Source: Cryptomeria japonica
Lineage: Eukaryota > Streptophyta > Pinopsida > Cupressales > Cupressaceae
Assembly (NCBI RefSeq): GCF_030272615.1
Contig: NC_081406.1
Coordinates: 468,700,400-468,764,399 of the forward strand
DNA length: 64,000 nt
Direction of reading: 5' to 3'
Position numbers and translations under genes: made by a program. Of the stretch, positions 55,044-64,000 are shown piece after piece. Each line of letters starts with the position of its first letter. Position 1 is the first letter of the stretch. The notes under the pieces are model-generated. The model was not told the DNA's origin and did no database searches. It saw nothing but the letters and a program-made list of their open reading frames with translations.

Positions 55044-55996
55044 TGTTGCATTGATGTTTGTCATTGATGTCAACACTAGTTGTTTTGTTGTCTACCGGGT
55101 TTTGGTAGAGTGGCTGGACTTTGATGTTGATCTGGAGACTTGTCGTGTTCTAGTTGATCAATGGTGTTTTGTTTGGCTTATGGTGACCTATTTTAGGTCT
55201 TGTCTTATTCTATTAGGTTATGGACCAGTTTGTGTAATGTGTTGGTTGATGGTCCTGATGCATTACCAGTTGGATTTATTGATTGCTTTATGTTGTTTCT
55301 GTCTTAGGCCAACTTGGTTTATCATTGGTTTGCGGGATTATGTAATGGATTTATTGTATTATCTTTTAGGTGGTCAACCTAATTATTTAGGTCCTAGCTT
55401 GATATATATATATGATGTAAGATCTCTTTGTAGATCATGGTCAGGGGTTTTGGGATTATCTATGTGGGAATAAAGTTGTAATCATATGTAGAGGTTTTGG
55501 TCGATCATAGGTGATCGAATTGGGTTTGTGTAAGAGTTTTAAGACCTCTCGTATTGAGCTTAACCAAAACTATACTCAGGCATAGGAGATGCTATTCTTG
55601 CAGTTCATTCATCTTTCCGGATTGTACTTTGGATTTCTTTTATAGTCAGTGAGGCTCCTTTTGTGATGAGCAGTGCTCTCTAGGCAGTGTGCCTTATTGC
55701 ATGTGAAGGCCCCTCTTATTGTATTTGCATACTTACTACAGAAGTATATCCTAACTGTGGGTAGGCTTCCCACCATGGTTTTTCCCTTTACCAAGTTTTC
55801 CATGTACAAATCATGGTGTTATGTGTTGTGGATGCACAGTATTTTGTTTATGGTCTTTATTTGTACTTAATTGATATATGTGCTATTCTGGTATTTGGTT
55901 TATGCATTCTGGTAAAATATTTTGTTAGCTTAAAGTTTCATAATCTATTGACAAATGATTCACCCCCCTCTCAGTTGTCCACTGGTTATCCTAACA
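55044..55996 (+). repeat. Solo copia-type LTR
   Basis: 953 bp beginning TGTTGCATTGATG (with CATTGATGTCAACAC) and ending CACCCCCCTCTCAGTTGTCC / ACTGGTTATCCTAACA. Both ends match the pattern of the copia LTRs here when read in that element's own orientation. The conserved block appears reverse-complemented at 55765-55805. No internal region flanks it, so it is a solo LTR left by recombination. The flanks TTATG and AAAAG do not show a clear TSD. It interrupts the Helitron Rep region. Confidence 0.75.
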
Positions 55997-56830
55997 AAAA
56001 GACATTGAATTGATATTTGGATAAATGCATTTGCAAAGCAAGTACTAGCTCTATGGTATTCAAATACATACACAAAATTCATATTAGATGCATACATTGT
56101 TGCATCTTATTGTAGTTCATATATGCCAAAACAAGATAGAACATTATCCCTTGCATTTCACTGATTGCGACAATAAAGCACTTGTGCTTATGATGAAAAG
56201 ATGCATTTTATACGAAACTAGACAATGCATTACTTAACTATCAACAAATGTCTAGTCGCCTAGTTGTTCACAATATACTATCATTGCCACTACGTAAATT
56301 CCTGAGGAAAATTGTTTTCATCAATATTGCACCATTAAAGAGTAGATTTTTCATGTTAAAAAACCCTCAACTATTAGCAAAAGAATAAGATGATTCTAAA
56401 AACATAATGTATGCATCCGTGATAGAAAAATATACACAACAACCAAAAGCTTTTGACAAACTATCACTAGTTGAATATCCATCTTTCTACTCCAGTTATC
56501 CAACAAATATATTAAAAAAACAAAGCCACAGATCATACGCTATGTGAGATACAATCCACATATTGATCATGAGAATTATTGTAGAGAAAAACTTAAGCTA
56601 TATGTACCTTTCAGAATTAGTGAACAAACCTTGTTACTTTGTCATAAAACATGGAGTGCAACATTAATTTTAAACAAAACAAAAATTGTAAACATTAAAA
56701 AAAATGTTCACTAAATAAATTGATTATAGATGGTGTGACATCGAAGGAGTTGTTGCACAATCTAACAATGATAGTTGTCCAACAATAGACCTTGAAAGCA
56801 AAATTGAGCGAAACAAAGAAAAAAAAGAAA
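55997..56830 (+). pseudogene. Helitron Rep-helicase linker
   Basis: The decayed frames contain 'SVIEKYTQQPKAFDKLSLVE', 'KPQIIRYVRYNPHIDHENY', 'CREKLKLYVPFR' and 'LILNKTKIVN'. These correspond in order to the 'D-x-Y-x-x-R-P-x-x-L-x-x-x-x-L-x-E', 'R-Y-V-x-x-x-x-x-x-D-P-E-x-Y-x-R-E-x-L-x-L-x-x-P-W-R' region of RepHel proteins between Rep and helicase. Multiple frameshifts. Confidence 0.6.
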
Positions 56831-57039
56831 GAGAGAAATATGGCATCATAATTGACCTAAAGCACACAAGAAATACAAAATCCATACATACTAGTTACAA
56901 CTCATTATTTTCAAAAATATCTCATCCACTTTTACTTAGTAACAATGAATTCTTTATTCTGTGAAGACGACTGAATAGAGAACAACAATCAATAGTAAAA
57001 AATGTACTAATGACAAAGAGACTTAAATCCCCAAAACGT

Positions 57040-58330
57040 TTTATACTTGTTCTTGACATGTGGAGCTGATGCAGGCAAAACCTGAACAACTAAAGTGCTC
57101 TTTGAAGCAATTATTTGATTCTATGATAAGCAACTAGATCTAGTGACCCACCCAAGCCTAAAGGCATTATTGTTGCTTCCACAAGAAAAGATGCATTTAA
57201 TGTAGGTGGCAAAATTACACATTTTTTCTTCCATCTACGATGCAATTCTTAAAAAATACTACCTTTGGACTCAAACACACTTGATTTCTTAAGAAAAAAA
57301 ATTATTAGTTACAAATCTTACTTATTGTCAAAGTCTCACTCGTTGGCTCTACAATGCTATACAATATAAACACCAGACTTTGTCAAATCAAACACAAATC
57401 AACAAAACACTTTGACAATGTTGATATCATATTTTGTGGCAACTTCTACCTAGCAAAACCTGTATGTGATTCTTGGATATTCAAAGAAACAACAATAAAT
57501 AATGAGAAAATGTCATACACATTTAGATTGATATAGTCACATGCTTTGAACTGCACACTGTAGTTAGGCATAAAAAGGAACACTTCATTTCTATACTCAA
57601 TCATGCTAGGATTTTTGAAAAAACTAACCAGGACATATCATACTTGAATACAATATGCTACAAGACTCCTCCCAATGATCCAAGATTTCCATACTTGTTT
57701 CAAATAAATTCAATTGTTGACGACCACAACAAGAATATGTTAAACTACTTGCCTACTAAGATCTATATATTAGAGGTTGTGGATAAAAAAGACACACCTA
57801 TTGGCAACATTCGCTACCAAACTAAAAAATCATCACTACCTAGAGTAATCTTTGTAAAGCTATAATTTTGGTTGATCTAATCGTTGGCAATCTTAATACA
57901 CAAGATTATCTAGTCAATGGCGTTGATGGTAATTTCCAATTGCACACAACTGAGCAAGAAGACATTTTCTAGATTCAATTCAATGATCCTACAATTGGTA
58001 AATTTCATCAATAAAGAATGAAAAGTGTATACACAAATTTTATTTTTCCTTCTTGGACACCAATAATGAAAATTTAGAGTAAAGTCAAAACAACTACAAA
58101 AATAGTCACTCGAACACAATTCCCCGTACAACTAGCATGTGCAAGAACCATCCACAAAGCACAAGGTCTAACAATTTATGTGCTTGCTTTTGAACCCTAT
58201 AAAGTATATCAACATGGTCTTGTTTACACTACTTTCTCACATGTAAGAAACATTGAATCATTGTACTTAATGCACAAATTGCAAAACCAAAATTTCAAAG
58301 TATCACAAAAAGTGGACAAGGAGATGCAAT
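57040..58330 (+). pseudogene. Helitron Pif1-like helicase
   Basis: Walker A 'CGADAGKT' (57059-57082; consensus G-x-A-G-x-G-K-T), 'GIIVASTRKDAFNVGGK' (motif Ia), 'FDNVDIIFCGNFYLAKPV' (motif III region; usual G-D replaced by G-N), 'NDPRFPYLFQINSIVDDHN', and from 58114 'FPVQLACARTIHKAQGLTI' and 'GLVYTTFSHVRNIESLYLMH' (motifs V-VI). Frames shift repeatedly up to about 58110, then one frame runs on into the endonuclease-like tail. In Helitrons this helicase unwinds donor DNA during rolling-circle transposition. The P-loop glycine change and stops make it non-functional. Confidence 0.75.
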
Positions 58331-58680
58331 GCCTTTGAATATTAGCACAATGGAAACTACAATTAAACATTTCTTCTATATCATCAAACCATTTCAGTGT
58401 ATACTATTTGGATACACCTATCTTTGCATTGCATGCACAAGAAATGGCTCAAGGCCATGATTTGCTTGCAGCAATAGTACTTTGCTTATAGGAAACAAGA
58501 GACAACACACTTGAACACCTTTATGTACATCTACTTAAACCACATATAATTTTCATAGAATAATTTTGGATCTGATCACTGGGCATTCAATATCATGGAA
58601 GACATTTTTTTGCGTCGTGAATTGCTCATAGATATCAAATTTGGCATGTATTTTGTCCATTTTCCTCTAATTCTTGATTA
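58331..58680 (+). pseudogene. EEP endonuclease-like tail fused to the helicase
   Basis: In the same frame as the helicase end, 'QCL*ILAQWKLQLNISS' leads to 'FALHAQEMAQGHDLLAAIVL' and 'CL*ETRDNTLEHLYVH'. This resembles the first two blocks of apurinic-type endonucleases (...D-x-L-x-x-x...L-Q-E-T-R). In another frame 'GSDHWAFNIMEDIF' (58568-58610) carries the terminal S-D-H motif. The middle of the domain appears deleted. An endonuclease after the helicase is known for Helentrons and is not typical of ordinary plant Helitrons. Confidence 0.55.
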
Positions 58681-58699
58681 AAACATATATACTTACATA

Positions 58700-60190
58700 C
58701 ATGATAGTAGTTACTTATACAATGTATAAGTTCACTTAAGAAAATCATTATTGCTTAAAAATTGTTCAATGTTTACAGATACATAATAAATGACTACTAT
58801 TCAACAAATACATAGTCACACTATTTCAAACCTTTTTGAGAAGACACCATCCACCTAATCAATTGCCCATAGATACCATCTTTGACAAGTATTTAGTTCA
58901 TGTGCACTGACTAGAGAGTTCTTTTACCTTTGCGCTATTCCATTTGTAGTCAAATTTTAGTAACTCTATGCTAATTGATAATTTTGACAACTTGTATATC
59001 AACCCAAACTAATTTTCAATTGCACTTTTTGCATCAAATTGTTTATTGACTTTATATATGACTATTTCATAATTTAATTTTGTAAGAATTTTTTTCATGA
59101 ATATTTTCAATCATATTAAATTATGCATCAATTTCTCATTTTGCTTTCTTTGTTTCCATTTCATGATGAAATTGTAAAGCCCATTGTAGAACTACCTTAG
59201 AAATACATGAATATGATAGACCTTCATGTATTTCATTTTGTTGACTCCAAAATATTTTTAACTATGATAAAGTCATTTGAGTTGTTTATTATTCCAGATG
59301 ATAATAATTTTAGCTACAAAATTATACTTAATTTGGGGGTATGTGCAGGATCATGGTGGGCCAAACCGGCCCTTAAGTGGCAACTAAAATTTAGAAAAAC
59401 ATAGTTTGTCAACTTGATGTAAAAATTTGAATAAGTTACCAATGTTATTTCAAAAATATGTAAGAATGTAGCAAATTGAATGTAGTTTCTAAGCTACTAG
59501 TTGTTTTCTGAAAAAAATTAACAAAATCTATTTGATGAAAATTTGAAATTTCAATGCAGTAGTACTAAAATTTATAGAAAAAGATCAGAAGTAGGTGTCT
59601 ATTTGACCATCCCAACCACAATCAAATCATAATTTTTTTTATAATATTTTAGAAAGAAGTAGAAGAATCGTGTTTAGATGTGACACATATTTTTTTGTAA
59701 TTTTCTTGAAGTAAATAATTAATTATGATTTTTTTACTATCTTGTTAAAAATATAAAAATTCATATTTGTGACCACCTTAACTTGGTCAAAATTTTATGA
59801 AATTCTTTTATCCTATAGTATTCGAAGCATAGAATATGACACATGTTTCAGATTCAAAAATTGTGATACCATTTGAAAGTTATAAATGTTTTTCAATCAA
59901 CTTATCAATCACGACTTTAGTCAGAGTTCAATTAGAAAATGAATAATAATTATTTATTAATGTCAAAATAAGGAAAAAATTATATTGTTGGAAAGTTGAG
60001 AATGTTCTTAAAAAATCCTTTTCGTTCCATCAATTTCGATTAAAAAAAGTTGTTAGCCACTAGGGTGAATTCTGGAAAAGCAAGGAAAACTCAAAAACAC
60101 ATGTTTTTTTCTTTTGACTTTCTAGGTTTGGCATGTCCTAACCAAATCCCAATGAAATCCCAAGGCAAATTCCAAGGCTACTGATTTTTG
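58700..60190. other. No recognisable gene
   Basis: AT-rich sequence without convincing motifs. The frame 59207-59404 is unremarkable. Decayed Helitron sequence may extend into the first few hundred bases. Confidence 0.4.
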
Positions 60191-60194
60191 TCAG

Positions 60195-60360
60195 AGGTAA
60201 CATATATCCGATATTATCAAATATCTGATTTAATTTTTTTTATAGATATAATTAATAATATATAATATATTAAAATTAACATATAATATATTATATTATA
60301 ATATTAATATATAATATATATGATATATGATGTTTGATATATATATATATATGGTCAGTA
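60195..60360. repeat. AT-rich simple repeat with ATATCCGATATTATC motif
   Basis: ATATCCGATATTATC (about 60206) is followed by dense TAATATAT/ATATAT repeats. A reverse-complement-like copy GATAATATCCGATAT lies at about 62120 on the other side of the LINE fragment. Confidence 0.6.
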
Positions 60361-60809
60361 ATGTGTTATATTTTATTAATTTTGAAATTTACAACTATCA
60401 AGTATGAGTAATATAATCACTAGCATTCGAGCTTCGAGATGAAAAAATCAGAGCTATTAGCACCTACCTACCCAAACACACCCCATCACCTATTACAATT
60501 TCAAGAACCCCATACAGGGATGGCCATTACATCATTGGCCGGAAGCCAACACTAATGCCTAGAGCCAAATGTACAAAACCAAAAATTACAAACAAGGGGA
60601 ACCCCCAAAAAATAGATCCAAACCAGGCCAAAATAGAGACCCATAGAGAAGAACAAATAAAAAAGACTCAAAAATCACCAAGTCGTACCACCACTCGAGC
60701 CACCCACCACCCGCTTCCTCTTTGCCACCCTATTGCACCTTTTCCCTCACATGCCTATATCACTAGCTACAGCCTCTACAACGACCATGGCACCACCCTC
60801 GACCATCTC

Positions 60810-61325
60810 TCTTTATCTAAGGAGAGCCTTCAACAAGTTTCATGTGATAAGGGCCTCAGCCTGTTGCTCATCCCAATTATACCTGGCAAACCATCGCATG
60901 AGGGCGATCAATTCGTATATCTTAGCCAATGTAGGGTCTTCAATCCCTTCTTGAACATCAAAACCCTATCTAGGGATGACCCATTCTAACACCAAATTCA
61001 ACCTCACCAACAACTCATAGTCCAAAATCAAATGCACCACCCACAAAACACTATCTATGAAATCCCCCAACTCCAAACCCCACGAGACCACCATTGTCAC
61101 TATGCTCATATTCTTTCCATACTAGTGCTTTGCAAGCATAAAAACTTCACCCAACAACATTTTCATCAAGTGAATGAACTCATCATCCATCATCTTGAAC
61201 AAACCCTTCATTCTTCTTGTCAAAACTAGACCAAAACATGCGGCTTGGGGCTTGGAGGTGATGAGAGGGAACCTTGCCTCCATTTTTCCTTCTCCCACCT
61301 GAGAGTGCATAAAAGATAGAGACAC
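60810..61325 (-). pseudogene. ORF downstream of LINE RNase H, unrecognised
   Basis: A frame with a few stops reads 'MEARFPLITSKPQAACFGLV', 'MMDDEFIHLMKMLLGEVFML', 'WVVHLILDYELLVRLNLVLE', 'TLAKIYELIALMRWFARYNW' and 'EQQAEALIT'. A basic tail follows ('VAKRKRVVGGSSGGTT', about 60690). It occupies the same place as ORF3 in the 8-kb LINE but shows no clear sequence similarity to it. Function unknown. Confidence 0.4.
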
Positions 61326-61531
61326 AACTGAAAATGAGCACTACCCATGTATTGCCATCACAATACCCCAAAGTCCCATCAATCAAATCCCTATCCCTGT
61401 AATTAACGTAGGTATCATTTCAGTGCATGCCAAAGAATTTAATCATTAAATGGGAGGGTGTGAAAATCCTAAGTTCGTACTTCCCTAACCTCATGAAAAT
61501 TCACTACCCACTTTGAGAGAGAGGTGACCAC

Positions 61532-61957
61532 TTAATTTGACATATATCTCATAGGTCCAATTTGGAAATTCCAAATAGTTTTCAATTCACTTCGAATGAC
61601 CACAATAAACTTATTCAAATGCCATGCTTGAATCTCTCTTGAAATAATGGCATTAATAATGATTAATGAGTCCCCTTCCAGGTGCAAGTTTGCACCACCC
61701 AATTTTTTCCTAAATTTTATTGCATTTAAAGCAGCCAATGCTTCCACAATGTTGTTTTTACCATATTCAATTCTCTGAGTCCCCATAGCTAGGATATTCC
61801 CTATCCAATCCAGAACCACAAGTCCAATCCTAGAAGGCCCTTGATTCCCTTTTGACACCCTATCAAAATTAATTTTCAACCCTCCTTCATCAGTACGACA
61901 CCATTCACTCATTACATGCTTGATGGGAATAGGATTCAACCAATTGAGCCCATTCAT
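61532..61957 (-). pseudogene. LINE RNase H (RVT_3)
   Basis: 141 open codons: 'GGLKINFDRVSKGNQGPSRI', 'IEYGKNNIVEALAALNAIKF', 'LHLEGDSLIIINAI' and 'IQAWHLNKFIVVIRSELK'. Catalytic D (INFD), E (VEALA) and D (EGDS) are visible. The last 'H-x-x-R-E-x-N-x-x-A-D' block is missing or frameshifted. The usual 'FDGASKGNPGPSG' reads 'FDRVSKGNQGPSR'. It is more similar in style to plant LINE RNase H than to cellular RNase H1. Confidence 0.85.
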
Positions 61958-61995
61958 AGGCCTTATATATTGTTATATATTATTAATATATTACT

Positions 61996-62104
61996 AATAC
62001 ATATTATTAATATATATTAATATATTAATAATACATATTATTAATATATATTAATATATTAATAATACATATTATTAATATATATTAATATATTAATAAT
62101 AAAA
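61996..62104. repeat. 34-bp AT tandem repeat, about three copies
   Basis: Units of the form ATTATTAATATATATTAATA plus TATTAATAATACAT repeat at least three times with little divergence. Confidence 0.9.
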
Positions 62105-62189
62105 GATATGAAATATCAGATAATATCCGATATTCGATATCACTGGATTAATATAATTTTTCATAAGGGAGCCAACAATTTGGTATACT

Positions 62190-63054
62190 GGATATTGAAA
62201 AATATCTGATATTCAATACCTTGTTTATGATAGAGAGAGAGAGAGGGGTGGATTGGCAAGGGATAAGGGGAAAGGGAAAGGGAGAGATATGGAGATAAGG
62301 GTAAAGGGATCTAGAGAGAGAGTAATTAGGGGGAGGAGGAGATGGTAGGAGTTATAAGTATCAAGAGAGAGAGGGGGGTTGGCAAGGGATAAGGAGAAAA
62401 TGATCTAGATAGGGAGAGAAGGGTAGAGGGAGAGGGAGAGATAAAAAGAGAAGGGTAAAGGGATCTAGAGAGAGAGATAGTAATTTGGGGGAGGGGGAGA
62501 TGGGAGGAGATGGAAGTATCCAAAAAGAGAGAGGGAGAGAGGGGGTAAGGGAGACCTGGGTTGGGCATGGGATGGGGGAGAGTGGCGTCTAGAATGGGAA
62601 AAGGGCTGGAGGGTATGGGCAAGGGAGAGAAGGGGATGTGGAGAGTGAGAGAGAGAAGGGGGGAGAGAGAGGGGTTGGGAAAGGGAGAGAGAGAGAGGTC
62701 TCCCTCAGATCCCTTTCCCCTTGTCTCCCTAGATGTCTCTCTCCCTTTCGCCTTCTCTCTCTTGTTCTCCCTCTCCCTCTCCCTTTCCCCTTTTATCCCT
62801 CTCTCTATCTCTCTCTCTCTCTCCCCTTCTCTCCCTATCTCCCCCCTTCTCTCCCTCTCCCTCTCCCCTTCTCTCCCTATACCTCTCTCTCCCTTTCCCC
62901 TTCTCTCTTTCACTCTCTCTATCTCTCTCTTCTCACTCTCCCTCTCCCTCTCCCTTTCCCCTTCCCTCCTTATCTCTCCCTCTCCCCCTCTCTCTATCCT
63001 AAACAAGGTGTTAGATACCAAATCTACATTCAATAACCAATATCTTTCTATTTG
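62190..63054. repeat. Purine/pyrimidine foldback (GA)n/(CT)n
   Basis: The left half (62228-62695) is almost pure G/A, the right half (62698-62998) almost pure C/T. The outer ends are inverted: left ACCTTGTTTATGATAGAGAG (from 62219), right CTCTATCCTAAACAAGGTGT (from 62992). All long open frames across it encode Arg/Glu/Gly or Ser/Leu/Pro repeats and are artefacts. Confidence 0.85.
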
Positions 63055-63525
63055 GGTGCCAACAAAAATCTTGATGCTCAAATGAAAATATATCGGATAT
63101 TGGACAAAATATCCTATATCTTTCATTTGGGTGCCAATAAAAGTGTTGGTGCCCAAATATTAAAAAAATGTTTAAATATCATATTTTTGATACCTAGGCC
63201 ACACAAAATAGGATAGTGGGCCATTTTGAGCATTCCAATGGTCCCTACATTCTTTTTAGAGATGACAATCATGGGTTTTTAAAACATAAAATGATAAAAT
63301 TATGATTTTTGAGAATCTTGTAGACAAATTTGTCATTAGAAATTAATTTTTAGCATCTTTGCAGAGGTATAATGGGGAGCAGTAGCTGTAGAAAGCAAAA
63401 ACATAAAAGAAAGCTTTCAAAAGAGAAAATTGAAGCATATAGACAAAGATAGATAATTTCATAGGAAGAGAAGACAAGGTCTGTTAAATATTGGTAAAGG
63501 ATTTGTAAATGTTATTTCAAGTGAA

Positions 63526-63969
63526 GTGGAAATTGAATATGCAAATGTTGAGCAAGATATTGAAAATGTAGATATTGATATTGGAAATGTTGAACATGAT
63601 ATTCAAATTGGGAATGAAAATGTTGAAATTGATATTCAAAATGTTCATCGTGATATTGAATTTGAAAATGAAAATGTGGGAATTGAAAGTAAAAATGTGA
63701 GAATTGATATTGAAGGTGAAAATGTTGGAATGGACATTGAAGGTGAATATGTTGGAATTGACATTGAAGGTGAAAATTTTGGAATTGACATTGAAGGTGA
63801 AATTGTTGAACCAAGTGAACATTATGTAACACCAAATTACATGAGAAATGAAGACTTTCTCATGGAAGAAAGACAAATTCCAAATTCAAGACCTTCAAGA
63901 ACCCCAAAATGGTTACTTGAAATTGATGAGAAAAATATAGACAATCTTGAAGGCAAGAGGTCAACATGA
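63526..63969 (+). CDS. Unknown ORF with tandem 'IDIEGENVG' repeats
   Basis: 147 open codons from ATG at 63526. Residues about 5-100 are imperfect 9-residue repeats of the form I-D-I-E-G-E-N-V-G (27-base minisatellite, AATGTTGGAATTGACATTGA). The tail 'SRPSRTPKWLLEIDEKN' resembles the charged linker between integrase and RT in some copia polyproteins. It could be the edge of a plus-strand copia that continues outside the window, but no catalytic motif is present, so function is unassigned. A stop (TGA) follows at 63967. Confidence 0.4.
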   Translation: MEIEYANVEQDIENVDIDIGNVEHDIQIGNENVEIDIQNVHRDIEFENENVGIESKNVRIDIEGENVGMDIEGEYVGIDIEGENFGIDIEGEIVEPSEHYVTPNYMRNEDFLMEERQIPNSRPSRTPKWLLEIDEKNIDNLEGKRST

Positions 63970-64000
63970 ACCATTCGATTGTGGGCTACGCAACTTTTCA

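Larger units (their letters stand above)
48670..58680 (+). mobile_element. Decayed Helitron, endonuclease-bearing (Helentron-like)
   Basis: Plus-strand protein fragments occur in the order expected of a RepHel protein: an OTU-like region (48781-49074, continued 51710-51910), a Cys-containing N-terminal part (about 53160-53530), the Helitron-like N domain (53800-54435), Rep with an H-x-H motif (54595-54810), post-Rep linker (55997-56830), Pif1-type helicase (57040-58330) and an EEP-endonuclease-like tail (58330-58620). Two later insertions interrupt it: copia 49076-51707 and solo LTR 55044-55996. Stops and frameshifts are dense. Element termini (5' TC, 3' hairpin-CTRR for Helitrons; others for Helentrons) were not found. 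Confidence 0.7.
60480..61957 (-). mobile_element. LINE 3' part: RNase H plus downstream ORF
   Basis: The minus strand holds a LINE-type RNase H (61957-61532) followed by about 1 kb with a second decayed frame (61325-60810) and a T/G-rich 3' UTR containing GATGTAATGGCCATCC and GGGGTTCTTGAAATTG. This resembles the ATGTAATGG...GGTTTCAGG 3' block of the other LINE. RT and upstream parts are absent. The right limit coincides with AT-rich tandem repeats at about 61960. No TSD was found. Confidence 0.65.

Noticed and set aside
62326-63156. Long Arg/Glu/Gly frame (276 codons) and the opposing Ser/Leu/Pro frames
   Set aside because: Translations of the (GA)n/(CT)n foldback; no codon-level structure beyond the repeat.
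1-64000. tRNA, rRNA or other structural RNA genes
   Set aside because: I looked for tRNA-like and rRNA-like stretches and saw none that I could support by eye; a covariance search was not possible.
1-64000. Integrated plant pararetrovirus sequence
   Set aside because: All RT fragments are of copia (RVT_2) or LINE (RVT_1 with EN) type, and no movement protein or coat motif was seen.

Overview
The window looks like intergenic DNA from a very large, repeat-rich plant genome, most likely a gymnosperm (conifer type). It is AT-rich and dominated by long, decayed, mutually nested retroelements. Ty1/copia pol, LINE, Helitron and plant mobile domain (PMD) remnants are present, and no intact conserved cellular gene is seen. 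The species assignment is inference.

Layout. (i) 1.9-6.9 kb, minus strand: a multi-exon pseudogene with GT-AG junctions, a SET-domain-like 5' part and a plant-transposase-like 3' part, split by a 5'-truncated LINE (2569-4309, 15-bp target-site duplication, TSD). (ii) 8.6-9.7 kb: a retroposed unit with an ORF of unknown function. (iii) 9846-37302: one minus-strand Ty1/copia element of about 6.7 kb, expanded to 27.5 kb by two insertions. Its left LTR holds a 12.7-kb LTR element (10013-22746, TSD GCATG, 1.46-kb LTRs) that has two unknown ORFs, a PMD gene in antisense and no visible pol. Its right LTR holds an 8.0-kb LINE (29084-37120, 16-bp TSD) with three ORFs: gag-like ORF1, EN-RT-RNase H ORF2, and an additional ORF3 at the 3' end. 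(iv) 38-44 kb: a CT tract, a partial copia LTR with PBS, an LTR-like end, and tandem hairpin repeats. (v) 44.6-47.6 kb: a decayed ORF of about 900 codons from an unknown repeat family. (vi) 48.7-58.7 kb, plus strand: a decayed Helitron of the endonuclease-carrying (Helentron-like) type, with an OTU-like segment, Helitron N/Rep domain, Pif1-like helicase and an apurinic-endonuclease-like tail. It is interrupted by a deleted copia (49076-51707) and a solo LTR (55044-55996). (vii) 60.5-62.0 kb, minus: the 3' part of another LINE with RNase H and a different downstream ORF. (viii) 62.2-63.1 kb: a purine/pyrimidine foldback. (ix) 63.5-64.0 kb: a minisatellite-like coding repeat.

The most notable feature is the LINE with a third ORF. 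ORF3 sits inside the same TSD-bounded unit as ORF1 and ORF2. A second, independent, 5'-truncated insertion at 2.6-4.3 kb carries only the homologous ORF3 and the same 3' terminus. This argues that ORF3 is a regular 3' component of the LINE family. The EN-bearing Helitron, the SET/transposase spliced pseudogene and the PMD gene antisense inside an LTR element are also worth follow-up. Most coding regions carry in-frame stops (often TAG) and frameshifts, so almost everything is annotated as pseudogene or element remnant.
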